A stretch of DNA of 64,000 nt from an uncultured Lachnospiraceae bacterium. GTDB lineage: Bacteria; Bacillota; Clostridia; Lachnospirales; Lachnospiraceae. The stretch lies in the NCBI GenBank assembly GCA_947588675.1, contig CANPYY010000002.1, positions 1-64,000 of the forward strand, in the 5' to 3' direction. Of the stretch, positions 52,321 to 61,929 are shown in pieces (position 1 is the first letter of the stretch; every line of letters begins with the position of its first letter). A program made the position numbers and the translations under genes. The notes below the pieces were generated by a model that searched no databases, had not been told where the DNA came from, and saw only the letters and a list, made by a program, of their open reading frames with translations.

Positions 52321-54822
52321 CTATATGAACCTCTTAACTATTTCATCATATATCTTTTTCCTGTGTCCGCCCCTGTGGGAAGGAAGATATTCCGAAACAA
52401 TTCCTTTTTGTGTATTTTCCTGAACAAAGCCATCTTCAACAATAGATGAAAGCCTCTGAATAAAATTTTCAAAATCCGTAACCCTGTCGGAAGCTATTCC
52501 TCTCTCCATATTAATATATGAACCTTGTCTTTCGTTATACTTATCATAATCAAACTGGTAAAATAACACCGGTTTATCCATATAATACACATCCCAGGAT
52601 GCGCTTGAATAATCCGTTATAAACATGCTGCATTCCATAAGCAGTTTATTAATCCGTATATCCTCGTCATAGCTTACCATCTTTATCCTTGTACCGGCTG
52701 ATTTTATGCAGTGCATATAATCTCTGAATTTAGGATGGAAACAAAACAGCATATACGCATCATTTTTATCAAGAATTTCCATAAGTTTTTCTGAATTAAG
52801 TATTTCGGCATACGCTCTGTAATAATCCGTTTTTACAAAATCGTCGTCGCTAAGTTCTGTTATCCAGTTCCTCCATGTAGGCATATAAAATATCACAGGC
52901 GGTTTCACCGGTGCGGAAACAAGCTTATCCCATCTTGCAAGTCCGGTAACGGCAACCTCTTTTTTATCATATCCGAAATATCTTGTAATAATCTCTTTTT
53001 CTTCCTCTGATGAAGCTATAAACAAGTCCGCACGGTTGGCAAACTGTTTACCGTATATGTTATCAACTTTCTTAAATCCAAGTACGCCATGCTGTAAAAA
53101 TACCGATTTTTTATTATTAAGCATGTTTAAATATCTGGTATTGCCGGAATACCATTTATAACAGTGACGCTTGGAATCCGTGGATACGAACAGGTCTGCT
53201 GCCTGCAGATAAATTAAATGCCTTACGCTCATAAATTCAACCACTTTACGCCCGTACTGCGCTTTAAGTTCCTTATAAACAGGCCTTTCTTTTTCTATGA
53301 CATATAAAGACCTGATTTTCTTATTTTTCCTATGGACAAAATATCTGAACATATAATACGCATTGTCCTGTGCCGCAGTGCAGAATTTTTCAAAAAACAG
53401 CAGGTTCTTCTTTTTCTTATAAAATATCTTTAACAAAGCATATAACACAGTCGCAATTTTTTCATTTATACGGTACCTTTTTAAATCATAACTGCTTTTT
53501 TGCCTGCATTCCATAACTATCTTTCCGCTTATGGACTTTGTAATATACACATAGTAACCCTCGGGGGTAACATAAGTATACTTGTATATTGATGAAAGCT
53601 GTTTATCAAATTTTTCACCCTGTCCCACAAGACGAAATTCATATTCATTATTATCCTTTGCTGCAAACATCACAATTTCATATCTCGGAGGAGCCCACTT
53701 AACAGCGTGACAATCTATTACAAATGTTACTATATCGCCGCCAATTGCTTTTTCAATACTTTCGGGCATATACTCATACATCTCTCCCGCTTCATCTTCA
53801 TCAAACTCATCCGTTTTATGCCTTATAATAAGTTTCCTGTCAGAAAACGCCGCATTTCTGCATAAAATCCTTATTTTAAGCTTACCGTCTTTTATTGAAA
53901 TTTTTTCAACGCATTCCCTGTATACCCCGCGGTACATATATCTCGAGGGAACTGTTTTTATACAAAGCCTTAGCAGTCCATCAAAAAACATCTGGAAAGC
54001 TGAATTAACATTACCGTCCTTATCCGTATCCGGCTGATTAAATATATACCGGTCACTGTCGTCAAAACTCTGAATCGCAACATTGTTTGGGTATTTTTCG
54101 TTATCTCTTAAAACAAGCTTGGATTGAAAATATGTTCCTCCCCTGTTACACACCAGGAATACATCCCACTGCCTGATAATTCTTTTGCCGTATCTGTTAT
54201 AAAAATCCGTAAAATCTACTTCAAAACACAAATTATTGATATCCTTTGAATTAAGCGTAATGCGGTATACTTCCATGATATTTTTATTCCACATCCACAT
54301 TTCAGCCTGTTTTGCATGTTTTAAACCGTTATCGAATAAATCAAACTTAACCTTCTTGCCTGACTTTTCATAACTCTTTACATAAACATAGGATTTTTTA
54401 ACTGTCTTCGCCTTATTTCGCCACTTACGTACCGAAAAAAGCGAATCGCTGTCCAGAGCCGCCATATAGTGATATCTTTCTTTTGCATCAAAAAAGAGGG
54501 TATCTTTTGAAAGCTTCAGCATTTTCCCGGACTTTTTCTCATTTTTCATATTTCTATAGAAAAAGAAATACTGCTTTCCGTTATTACCCTCCATAACAGG
54601 ATGCCACGTCCCCGAATGGAATGTGGCATTTTCACAATCAACCTGTATCAGATATTCATCAGGATTCTCACCCTGTTCATACTTTACATCATAAAAATAT
54701 TTATCATTTTTTATATCTTTGAAATACGCTTTATCAGGCGTAAACCCCTCCGGAACGACAAATGTCCCGTTAAATACCGCCTTATCAAAATAATAGTCTT
54801 TACATATAAAACATTCCGTCAT
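52321..54822 (-). CDS. large CDP-glycerol glycerophosphotransferase family protein with N-terminal beta-rich region
   Basis: An 833-residue protein, first gene of the polymer cluster. The C-terminal ~370 residues form the glycerophosphotransferase: VFLQHGVLGFKKV and MLFCFHPKFRDYMH in place of the WHGTPLKK and HPH forms, and ITDYSSASWDVYYMDKPVLF at the nucleotide site. The first ~440 residues are not recognised; they are Tyr/Phe/Lys-rich and predicted mainly beta (for instance GTWHPVMEGNNGKQYFFFYR). The QHG motif and the size resemble enzymes that use other polyols or act at long polymers, so the substrate may not be CDP-glycerol. GGAGGG precedes the ATG. Confidence 0.85.
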   Translation of the reverse strand: MTECFICKDYYFDKAVFNGTFVVPEGFTPDKAYFKDIKNDKYFYDVKYEQGENPDEYLIQVDCENATFHSGTWHPVMEGNNGKQYFFFYRNMKNEKKSGKMLKLSKDTLFFDAKERYHYMAALDSDSLFSVRKWRNKAKTVKKSYVYVKSYEKSGKKVKFDLFDNGLKHAKQAEMWMWNKNIMEVYRITLNSKDINNLCFEVDFTDFYNRYGKRIIRQWDVFLVCNRGGTYFQSKLVLRDNEKYPNNVAIQSFDDSDRYIFNQPDTDKDGNVNSAFQMFFDGLLRLCIKTVPSRYMYRGVYRECVEKISIKDGKLKIRILCRNAAFSDRKLIIRHKTDEFDEDEAGEMYEYMPESIEKAIGGDIVTFVIDCHAVKWAPPRYEIVMFAAKDNNEYEFRLVGQGEKFDKQLSSIYKYTYVTPEGYYVYITKSISGKIVMECRQKSSYDLKRYRINEKIATVLYALLKIFYKKKKNLLFFEKFCTAAQDNAYYMFRYFVHRKNKKIRSLYVIEKERPVYKELKAQYGRKVVEFMSVRHLIYLQAADLFVSTDSKRHCYKWYSGNTRYLNMLNNKKSVFLQHGVLGFKKVDNIYGKQFANRADLFIASSEEEKEIITRYFGYDKKEVAVTGLARWDKLVSAPVKPPVIFYMPTWRNWITELSDDDFVKTDYYRAYAEILNSEKLMEILDKNDAYMLFCFHPKFRDYMHCIKSAGTRIKMVSYDEDIRINKLLMECSMFITDYSSASWDVYYMDKPVLFYQFDYDKYNERQGSYINMERGIASDRVTDFENFIQRLSSIVEDGFVQENTQKGIVSEYLPSHRGGHRKKIYDEIVKRFI

Positions 54823-54920
54823 AAAATACCCTCCGTAAATGGCATACCTAATATATTATCATTAAACTTCCTTTAAATATTATTCTTTGTTTAATAATTT
54901 ATATGTAGTTTATGATAAAC

Positions 54921-56426
54921 CTATAGCGGTATATTGCCATGCTTCTTTTCAACGGATGTAATACCTTTTTTGTCTGCAAGCATTAAAAGATCTGCATAAA
55001 GCCTTTCCCTTGTAGCTTCAGGCTTAATCACTTCATCCACATACCCGTGCATGGATGCAATTCTGGAACTCATAAAATCCCTGTTATATTCTGCAATCTT
55101 TTCTTTTCTGAACTGCTCTCTTTCACCGTCGTCTGCAATATTTTTCATTGCCTTTGCAAACAGTATATCTACTGCGCCTTCCGCACCCATAACGGCAATC
55201 TCGGCATCCGGCCACGCATATACAAAATCTGCGCGCAGATGTTTACTGCACATTGCAATATATGCGCCGCCGTAAGCTTTTCTTAATATTACGTTAAGTT
55301 TGGTAGTAGTTGCTTCTGAATAAGCGTATAAAAGCTTCGCCCCATGACGTATGATTCCTTTCTTTTCCTGTCCGCTTCCCGGAAGAAAGCCCGGAACATC
55401 GGTCAGGGTAATTAAAGGAATATCGTATGCGTCGCAGTATCTTATAAATCTTGCCCCTTTATCACTGGCATCACAATCAAGCGCCCCCGCCGCAAAATTA
55501 GGCTGGTTTGCAACAAATCCTACAGTAATGCCTTTTATTTTTCCAAAACCAACTACAATATTCTTTGCAAAATCACGCATAACCTCTATAAATGAATTAG
55601 GGTCTGCAAGAAGTTTTATTATATCTTTAATATTATATGCCCGGTTTCTTTCAGACGGAATAATATTATTCATCTCATACTGGAATACCGAATTGGTTTC
55701 ATAATCAGTAAAATTCGGCGCGCTGTTACTTTTATCACCATAATACTGCGGTATCGTATCAATAAGCTTTTTAACCTTTTTGAAACAACTCTGCTCATTT
55801 CTGCAGTAAAAATGCGCAACTCCGCTCTGCGAAGCATGTACTGTAGCGCCGCCAAGCTCCTCTGAAGTTATATCTTCATTGGTAACGCTCTTTATAACTT
55901 TAGGTCCGGTAACATACATCTGGCTTATATTATCAATAACAAATATAAAATCTGTAATACCAGGCGAATATACCGCGCCTCCCGCGCAGTTACCCGCAAT
56001 AATGGATATCTGCGGGATATATCCTGAAGCAAGCGTATTGTAATAGAATATTTCACCATACCCTGCCAGAGCATTGACGCCTTCCTGTATTCTTGCCCCG
56101 CCGGAATCATTAATTCCTATTATCGGACACCGGTTTTCTATTGCCAGCCTTATTACGTTTGCTATTTTATATCCGTGTTGTTTTCCAAGCGTTCCGCCTA
56201 TAACCGTAAAATCTTCAGAATATATAAATACCTTTTTGCCGTTTATGCTTCCATAACCTGTTATTACCCCGTCATAAGGAAACTGTCCCGGTTTTAATCC
56301 AAAGGTTTCTTCAAGATTGGTTACTCCGGACTGTATTTCCCTGAACGAGTTATGGTCAAGCAGTCCGGTAATTCTTTCAATGGCGTGAAGCTTTCCTTTT
56401 GCATGCTGTTTTTCTATATGATACAT
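54921..56426 (-). CDS. acyl-CoA carboxyltransferase subunit (propionyl/methylmalonyl type)
   Basis: A 501-residue protein of the crotonase-like carboxyltransferase family, from ATG 56426 (AGGATG seven bases ahead). N- and C-terminal halves show NDSGGARIQEGV, GNCAGGAVYSPG, ADPNSFIEV and DVPGFLPGSGQEKKGIIRHG with GGAYIAM. This family includes propionyl-CoA carboxylase beta, methylmalonyl-CoA decarboxylase alpha (MmdA) and glutaconyl-CoA decarboxylase. No biotin carboxylase, biotin carrier or membrane decarboxylase subunit lies next to it, so the reaction cannot be fixed from context. It sits between pheT and the polymer locus. Confidence 0.88.
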   Translation of the reverse strand: MYHIEKQHAKGKLHAIERITGLLDHNSFREIQSGVTNLEETFGLKPGQFPYDGVITGYGSINGKKVFIYSEDFTVIGGTLGKQHGYKIANVIRLAIENRCPIIGINDSGGARIQEGVNALAGYGEIFYYNTLASGYIPQISIIAGNCAGGAVYSPGITDFIFVIDNISQMYVTGPKVIKSVTNEDITSEELGGATVHASQSGVAHFYCRNEQSCFKKVKKLIDTIPQYYGDKSNSAPNFTDYETNSVFQYEMNNIIPSERNRAYNIKDIIKLLADPNSFIEVMRDFAKNIVVGFGKIKGITVGFVANQPNFAAGALDCDASDKGARFIRYCDAYDIPLITLTDVPGFLPGSGQEKKGIIRHGAKLLYAYSEATTTKLNVILRKAYGGAYIAMCSKHLRADFVYAWPDAEIAVMGAEGAVDILFAKAMKNIADDGEREQFRKEKIAEYNRDFMSSRIASMHGYVDEVIKPEATRERLYADLLMLADKKGITSVEKKHGNIPL

Positions 56427-56515
56427 ATATTCACATCCTTTAATAGCGCTAAATATCACAATTATTATCAGAATATTGGAAAACTATGTTAAAAGTGTGG
56501 CAAAAATATGGCTTG

Positions 56516-58957
56516 CTACTTTCTTAGCATTGCGCCGAGTCCGGCAAGTCTGTCAATTATTTTCTGCATGACTTCATTTACTTCTTTATCCTCCAGCGTC
56601 TTTTCTGCATGTCTGAATCTTATTGAATATGCAAGCGACTTCTTACCGGATTCCAGCCTGTCGCCCTCGTATACATCAAAAAGTTCACATTTTTCAAGAA
56701 GTTTTCCGCCATATTTCTTTATTACGTTTTCAATCTGTCCCGCCTGTATATTTTTATCCATTACAAGACTGATATCCCTTGTAACGGCAGGATATTTTGG
56801 AATACCTTCGTATTTTACCGCCTCAAAATCCGAATAACCTACAATATATTCCATATCCAATACTGCAACGTATGTCTTTTCTTTAATAAGATAATTGTCG
56901 CATACTTCAGGATGAACTTCACCCAGATAACCTATAACCGTATCTTTATATATAATATCCGCCTGTCTTCCCGGATGAAGATACGGTCTTTCCGAATGTG
57001 AATCAAATACAATATCTGTTTTCAGGCTGCATTTGTGAAGCACTGCTTCAACAGCGCCCTTCATATCATAAAAGTCACATGCGCCATACATACCCATGGT
57101 AAGCTGCCTTCTCTCATCCGGCAGTTCTGTTACAGGTATCTGTTTAGGTATATATATATTTGCCATCTCGTATAATCTTACATTCTTATTTCTTCTATTA
57201 TAGTTTGTAGAAAGCGACGTAAGCATACCGTTTAATGAAGATGTTCTCATAATGCTGTAATCCTCGCCAAGCGGATTAGATATTACAACTGTATCACGAA
57301 GCTTATCCTTTTCACCTATAAGAAGTTTATCAAATACTTTAGGACTTTCAAAGGAATATGTGCTTGCTTCGGAAAATCCAAGATACTCCGCAGTATTTGA
57401 AGCAATCTGTTCTACCCTTAATTTATATGAAAGTCCTCCTGTCATAGCTTCTCCCGTCGGAAGTGTGGACGGTATGTTTTCATATCCGTAAAAACGCGCA
57501 ACTTCCTCAGCCAGGTCGGCAAGAAGTTCTACGTCCTGCCTCCACGTAGGTACTGTGACTTCTTTCTTTTCCTTATCAGTTTTAAGGTCTGCCATCTCAA
57601 AATACGACACCATGGTATCTTCATCAATATCTGTTCCTAACAGCCTGTTAATTCTGTCTGCATCATATTTAACAATCTTTGGTTCTCTCTTTTTGCTGTA
57701 TACATCCACACAGCCGCCGACAACATCTCCCGCATCAAGTTCTTCAATAAGCTGACATGCACGATTGATTGCTTCCATTGCATTTTCCGGGTCAAGTCCT
57801 TTTTCAAATTTCGCCTGCGCATCTGTCCTCATACCAAGCCTTTTACCTGAAAGACGTATATTGGTTCCGTCAAAACATGCCGCCTCAAAAAGCATTGTGC
57901 TAACATTATCAGTAATCTTGGAATTTTCTCCTCCCATTATTCCGGCAATTCCGACAGGCTTATCAGCATCGCATATCATAAGGACATCCGAATCCATTAC
58001 CCTGTCCTGTCCGTCTAACGTAGTAAATATTTCTCCGTCTTTTGCCCGTCTTACAACAATCTTCCTGCCTGCAATCGTATCCAAATCAAATGCATGCATA
58101 GGCTGCGCATATTCTTCCATTACATAGTTGGTTATATCAACTATGTTGTTAATAGGCCTTATACCACATGCAGCCAGCCTTCGCTGAAGCCATTCCGGAG
58201 AAGGCGCAAGCCTTATGTTTTTAACTACCCTTGCAATATATCTCGGACACAAATCTTTATCAATAACCTCAACGTTTACATAATCCGATGCCTTCTCATT
58301 ATTTCCGGTAACCGTAACTTTCGGAGGACAGAATGTCTTTCCAAATGTTGCCGCCGCCTCTCTTGCAATACCTATAACCGAGAAACAATCCACACGGTTA
58401 GAAGTAATTTCATATTCAAAATTCACATCACGAAGTCCCAAAAGCTCAGGGACATCACTTCCAAGCTCAGCGTTGCAATATTCTTTATTGTCATTAAAAA
58501 TATATATTCCATCTGCGCACGCATCGGGATACATATCCGTATTTGAGCCAAGTTCCTGTATAGAGCACATCATTCCAAACGACTCGACACCCCTCAGCTT
58601 TCCTTTTTTAATCTTAGTACCGCCGGGTATTCTGTTGCCTGAATGGTCACATGCAACACGTCCTCCGTCAAGTACGACCGGAACTATTGCGCCCTCATAC
58701 ACATTTGGCGCACCTGTTACAATCTGTATAACTGTACCTTCCGTATCAATCTGCACCTGGCAGACAACCAGTTTATCTGCATCAGGATGCTTTTCTATCT
58801 TAATTATTTTTCCTACTACAATTTTATCAAGTCCGTCGTCCAGTTTCTGATAACCTTCAACCTTTGTCCCCGTCAGCGTCATTCTGTCCATATATTCATC
58901 CGCACTGCAGTCAAGGTCAGGTACATATGCCTTAATCCACGATAATGGTGTGTTCAT
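56516..58957 (-). CDS. pheT: phenylalanyl-tRNA synthetase beta subunit
   Basis: An 813-residue subunit (795 in E. coli). The N-terminal tRNA-binding OB domain (about 40-150, with HPDADKLVVCQVQI), B3/B4 editing domain, B5 (VDITNYVMEEYAQPMHAFD follows it), the catalytic-like core and the C-terminal ferredoxin-like anticodon-binding domain (FPAVTRDISLVMD-like KYPAVTRDISLVMDKNIQ) are complete. It follows pheS by 29 bases and is controlled by the Phe T-box. Confidence 0.97.
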   Translation of the reverse strand: MNTPLSWIKAYVPDLDCSADEYMDRMTLTGTKVEGYQKLDDGLDKIVVGKIIKIEKHPDADKLVVCQVQIDTEGTVIQIVTGAPNVYEGAIVPVVLDGGRVACDHSGNRIPGGTKIKKGKLRGVESFGMMCSIQELGSNTDMYPDACADGIYIFNDNKEYCNAELGSDVPELLGLRDVNFEYEITSNRVDCFSVIGIAREAAATFGKTFCPPKVTVTGNNEKASDYVNVEVIDKDLCPRYIARVVKNIRLAPSPEWLQRRLAACGIRPINNIVDITNYVMEEYAQPMHAFDLDTIAGRKIVVRRAKDGEIFTTLDGQDRVMDSDVLMICDADKPVGIAGIMGGENSKITDNVSTMLFEAACFDGTNIRLSGKRLGMRTDAQAKFEKGLDPENAMEAINRACQLIEELDAGDVVGGCVDVYSKKREPKIVKYDADRINRLLGTDIDEDTMVSYFEMADLKTDKEKKEVTVPTWRQDVELLADLAEEVARFYGYENIPSTLPTGEAMTGGLSYKLRVEQIASNTAEYLGFSEASTYSFESPKVFDKLLIGEKDKLRDTVVISNPLGEDYSIMRTSSLNGMLTSLSTNYNRRNKNVRLYEMANIYIPKQIPVTELPDERRQLTMGMYGACDFYDMKGAVEAVLHKCSLKTDIVFDSHSERPYLHPGRQADIIYKDTVIGYLGEVHPEVCDNYLIKEKTYVAVLDMEYIVGYSDFEAVKYEGIPKYPAVTRDISLVMDKNIQAGQIENVIKKYGGKLLEKCELFDVYEGDRLESGKKSLAYSIRFRHAEKTLEDKEVNEVMQKIIDRLAGLGAMLRK

Positions 58958-58986
58958 AATATGCCTCCATTCATTTATATATCATT

Positions 58987-60006
58987 TTAAAACTGTTCAA
59001 GGAAACGTATATCGTTTTCATACAGTAACCTCATATCGTCAATTTCATATTTAAGAAGTGCTATTCTTTCAAGTCCCATACCAAATGCAAAACCCTGATA
59101 CTCCTCAGAATCTATGTCCCTCATCTCAAGCACTCTTGGATGAACCATTCCGCAGCCCAGTATCTCAATCCAGCCTTCTCCCTTACAGAACCTGCATCCG
59201 CTTCCACCGCATTTAAAACAGGATACATCCATTTCTGCGCTTGGCTCCGTAAACGGAAAATGATGCGGTCTGAACCTTACTTTTGTTGTTTCCCCAAACA
59301 TTCTCTTTGCAAATTCCGCCAAAGTGCCTTTCAGGTCCGCAAATGTTATGTTTTTATCTATTACAAGTCCTTCAATCTGATTAAACGAAGGAGAATGCGT
59401 TGCATCCACCTCGTCCGAACGAAATACCCTGCCCGGAGCTATCATTCTTATCGGAAGCTGCTTTTTCTCCATTACATGTACCTGCACCGAAGACGTCTGC
59501 GTCCTTAAAACTATATCATTATTAATATAGAAAGTATCCTGTTCATCCTTCGCGGGATGGTTTGCAGGTATATTAAGCGCTTCAAAATTATAATAGTCAT
59601 ACTCAACTTCCGGTCCTTCAACAACCTCGTATCCCATTCCGATAAAAATTCTTTCCACATCATCAAGAGCAATTGAATTAGGATGCTTATGTCCCATATG
59701 AGGTTTTCTTCCGGGAAGCGTAACATCTATAGTTTCAGCCTTGAGTTTTTCTTCCCTCACCTTTTTTTCAAATGCTTTTTTCCTCGTTTCAAGCATTTCT
59801 TCAATAGTATTTCTCGCATTGTTTACCATCTGTCCGATTACGGGTCTTTCCGACGCTTCTACATCTTTCATCGATTTAAGCACGGAAGTCAGTTCACCCT
59901 TTTTACCAAGATAAAATACCTTAATATCATTAAGGGCAGAAAGATTGTCGGAATTTTCAATTTTTGATATTGCATCTTCCACAATTTTGTTAAGCTTATC
60001 CTTCAT
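58987..60006 (-). CDS. pheS: phenylalanyl-tRNA synthetase alpha subunit
   Basis: A 339-residue class II synthetase subunit. The N-terminal coiled coil (1-90) is followed by the catalytic domain with DVTLPGRKPHMGHKHP, FRSDEVDATHSPSFNQIEGL, FTEPSAEMDVSC and GFAFGMGLERIALL. A four-cysteine loop (CFKCGGSGCRFCKGEGW) typical of Firmicute PheS is present. The T-box leader lies directly upstream. Confidence 0.97.
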   Translation of the reverse strand: MKDKLNKIVEDAISKIENSDNLSALNDIKVFYLGKKGELTSVLKSMKDVEASERPVIGQMVNNARNTIEEMLETRKKAFEKKVREEKLKAETIDVTLPGRKPHMGHKHPNSIALDDVERIFIGMGYEVVEGPEVEYDYYNFEALNIPANHPAKDEQDTFYINNDIVLRTQTSSVQVHVMEKKQLPIRMIAPGRVFRSDEVDATHSPSFNQIEGLVIDKNITFADLKGTLAEFAKRMFGETTKVRFRPHHFPFTEPSAEMDVSCFKCGGSGCRFCKGEGWIEILGCGMVHPRVLEMRDIDSEEYQGFAFGMGLERIALLKYEIDDMRLLYENDIRFLEQF

Positions 60007-60029
60007 TTATATCTCCTCCTGTTTATAAT

Positions 60030-60317
60030 AAAATCCCCTGCAGATTTATATCTGCAAGGGACGAATAATTCGCGGTACCACCCTTATTCCCGACAACACA
60101 CAGCAAACCAATAATACAACTGCATTATAACGTATTGTCAGGCACTCATTATGTATAACGCACATCCTGCGTCAGCTCCTACTTTCAAAAAATAAAATAT
60201 TTCAAAGCTGAAACTCCGGTGTGAAATTGAAGTTATAACATTGACTGAAAGGGCTTGCAGCCAGTGACCCTCTCTCTCTGCGAGTGTTTTATAACTCTTT
60301 TGCACCATCATCGCCTA
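60030..60317 (-). ncRNA. T-box leader for phenylalanine tRNA
   Basis: The minus strand carries the T-box sequence AGGGTGGTACCGCG (60084-60071) before the terminator, and a Stem I beginning GAGTTATAA and closing TTATAACTTC with an AGAGAG bulge-type motif between. A TTC triplet at 60224-60222 in the likely specifier region matches Phe. Uncharged tRNA-Phe would stabilise the antiterminator and turn on pheS-pheT. The specifier placement is inferred; the T-box itself is certain. Confidence 0.93.
60034..60060 (-). terminator. T-box terminator
   Basis: On the minus strand CCCTTGCAGAT and ATCTGCAGGGG form an 11 bp stem with one G-T pair and a four-base loop, followed by ATTTTATT. It competes with an antiterminator that contains the T-box motif. 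Confidence 0.85.
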
Positions 60318-60323
60318 TCGGAT

Positions 60324-60353
60324 ATAATATCATAACTATTTTATTATTGTCAA
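60324..60353 (-). promoter_or_regulatory. promoter of the T-box/pheST transcript
   Basis: On the minus strand TTGACA (60353-60348), an 18-base spacer and TATTAT (60329-60324). It starts six bases after the MATE gene's stop codon. Confidence 0.7.
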
Positions 60354-60358
60354 CAATA

Positions 60359-61726
60359 TTATAAAACGATATTCTTCTCCGTCTTTTTCTTCCATCTCAG
60401 GTAAAAGTACGCAACTTCCACTATACAGCATGCCGTCCAGCCTACCGGATAACTTAAACCTACAAGCCGCTCCGTATTACTTACAAAACGCGTCACCACA
60501 AACAAATATATCTGCCGTACAACTACAAAGTTCATAATCATTATTATCATTGGTCCGGCAGAGTCGCCCCGTCCGCGAAGCGCTCCTGCCAATGTGTGGT
60601 TTATGCAGTTAAACATCATGAAAAACACATTTGTTTTAAGAAACAGCACGCCATACCGGATGACATCATTATCATTGGTAAATATCCTGTTTGCCGGCAG
60701 GGCAAAAACAAATAAGAATACAGCAATCACCGCGGTAATGCCTACTGAAAGCGCCATAGACTGCACTGTTCCCCTGTTTACGCGGTCATCTTTTCCAGCG
60801 CCGACATTCTGCCCTACAAAAGTTGTGGCGGCCTGCGCTACACTCTGCATCGGCAGCATAATAAACATATCCAATTTGTTATAACAGCTCCATCCCGCCA
60901 TACATGCCGAACCAAAGCTGTTTACATACGATTGCACAAATACATTTGAAAAAGCCGTAATTACAGATTGTATTCCGGTTGGAAGACCGATGGTAAAAAT
61001 CTGCTTTAAAACAGACATATCACATTTTAAATCTTTCCAGGACAGATAATATACGTCCTTTGTTCTCATAAGCAGAAGCAGAATCATACCCGCCGAAATA
61101 AACTGGGCAATGATTGTTGCATAGGCAACTCCTGCAATACCCGCCTTAAAAACCACAACGAACAAAAGGTCCAGCACTGCATTTACAATACTTGTAAAAA
61201 TCAAAAACATCAACGGTCTTTTCGTATCGCCAACCGCCCTTAATATGCCGCTTCCCATATTGTATATCAACAGTCCCAGCATTCCCGCAAAATATATTCT
61301 GAGATACACTGTCGCCTCATCCATAACATCTTCGGGAGTAGACATAAAAACCAACATCGGCCGCACTAAAAACATGCCGATAACCGTAAACAATACTCCG
61401 CATACAATCGTAACAAAAATAGTTGTTTCCACTGCATTATGCAGACAGTCATATTTTTTTGCGCCATAATAACGGCTGATTACAACTCCTGCTCCGATAG
61501 ACACTCCATTAAAGAAAAATACCAGCATATTAATAATCATTGTAGTAGAACCTACTGCTGCCAGCGCCTCTTTTCCAACAAAGTTTCCTACTACAAGAGA
61601 ATCCACCGTATTATACATCATCTGAAACAAATTACCAATAATTAGCGGGACCGCAAACTGAATTATCAAAAAAATGATATTACCTGTAGTCATATCCTTA
61701 GCAGATGTTTTTTTATCGATACTCAT
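60359..61726 (-). CDS. MATE family efflux transporter (second)
   Basis: A 455-residue, twelve-helix MATE protein. It starts with a short cytoplasmic tail (SIDKKTSAKDMTTGN) and then LIIQFAVPLIIGNLFQMMYN and TVDSLVVGNFVGKEAL; the second half begins KQIFTIGLPTGIQSVITAFS. ATG 61726 is taken because an ATG four codons upstream lies immediately after the AAAGGAGG site. Only modest resemblance to the MATE gene at 13665 is apparent. Substrate unknown. Confidence 0.9.
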   Translation of the reverse strand: MSIDKKTSAKDMTTGNIIFLIIQFAVPLIIGNLFQMMYNTVDSLVVGNFVGKEALAAVGSTTMIINMLVFFFNGVSIGAGVVISRYYGAKKYDCLHNAVETTIFVTIVCGVLFTVIGMFLVRPMLVFMSTPEDVMDEATVYLRIYFAGMLGLLIYNMGSGILRAVGDTKRPLMFLIFTSIVNAVLDLLFVVVFKAGIAGVAYATIIAQFISAGMILLLLMRTKDVYYLSWKDLKCDMSVLKQIFTIGLPTGIQSVITAFSNVFVQSYVNSFGSACMAGWSCYNKLDMFIMLPMQSVAQAATTFVGQNVGAGKDDRVNRGTVQSMALSVGITAVIAVFLFVFALPANRIFTNDNDVIRYGVLFLKTNVFFMMFNCINHTLAGALRGRGDSAGPMIIMIMNFVVVRQIYLFVVTRFVSNTERLVGLSYPVGWTACCIVEVAYFYLRWKKKTEKNIVL

Positions 61727-61835
61727 GTCATGATACATCCTCCTTTACACTATAAACAAATGAGGCTTATAAGTTTACGGATGAATGTCTATGCCCTACA
61801 GTATATCACATTTTTTTAATATATGCACATATATC

Positions 61836-61864
61836 TTTATTCCGGCTGCGGTTTCTGTTATAAT
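61836..61864 (+). promoter_or_regulatory. candidate promoter of the YihY-like gene
   Basis: TTTATT (61836-61841), a 17-base spacer and a consensus TATAAT (61859-61864), 66 bases before the start codon. The -35 is weak. Confidence 0.45.
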
Positions 61865-61929
61865 ACTTACATATAATAACATCAAACATGATATATTATT
61901 ATATAATCTTTATTATTCGGGTAATATAT

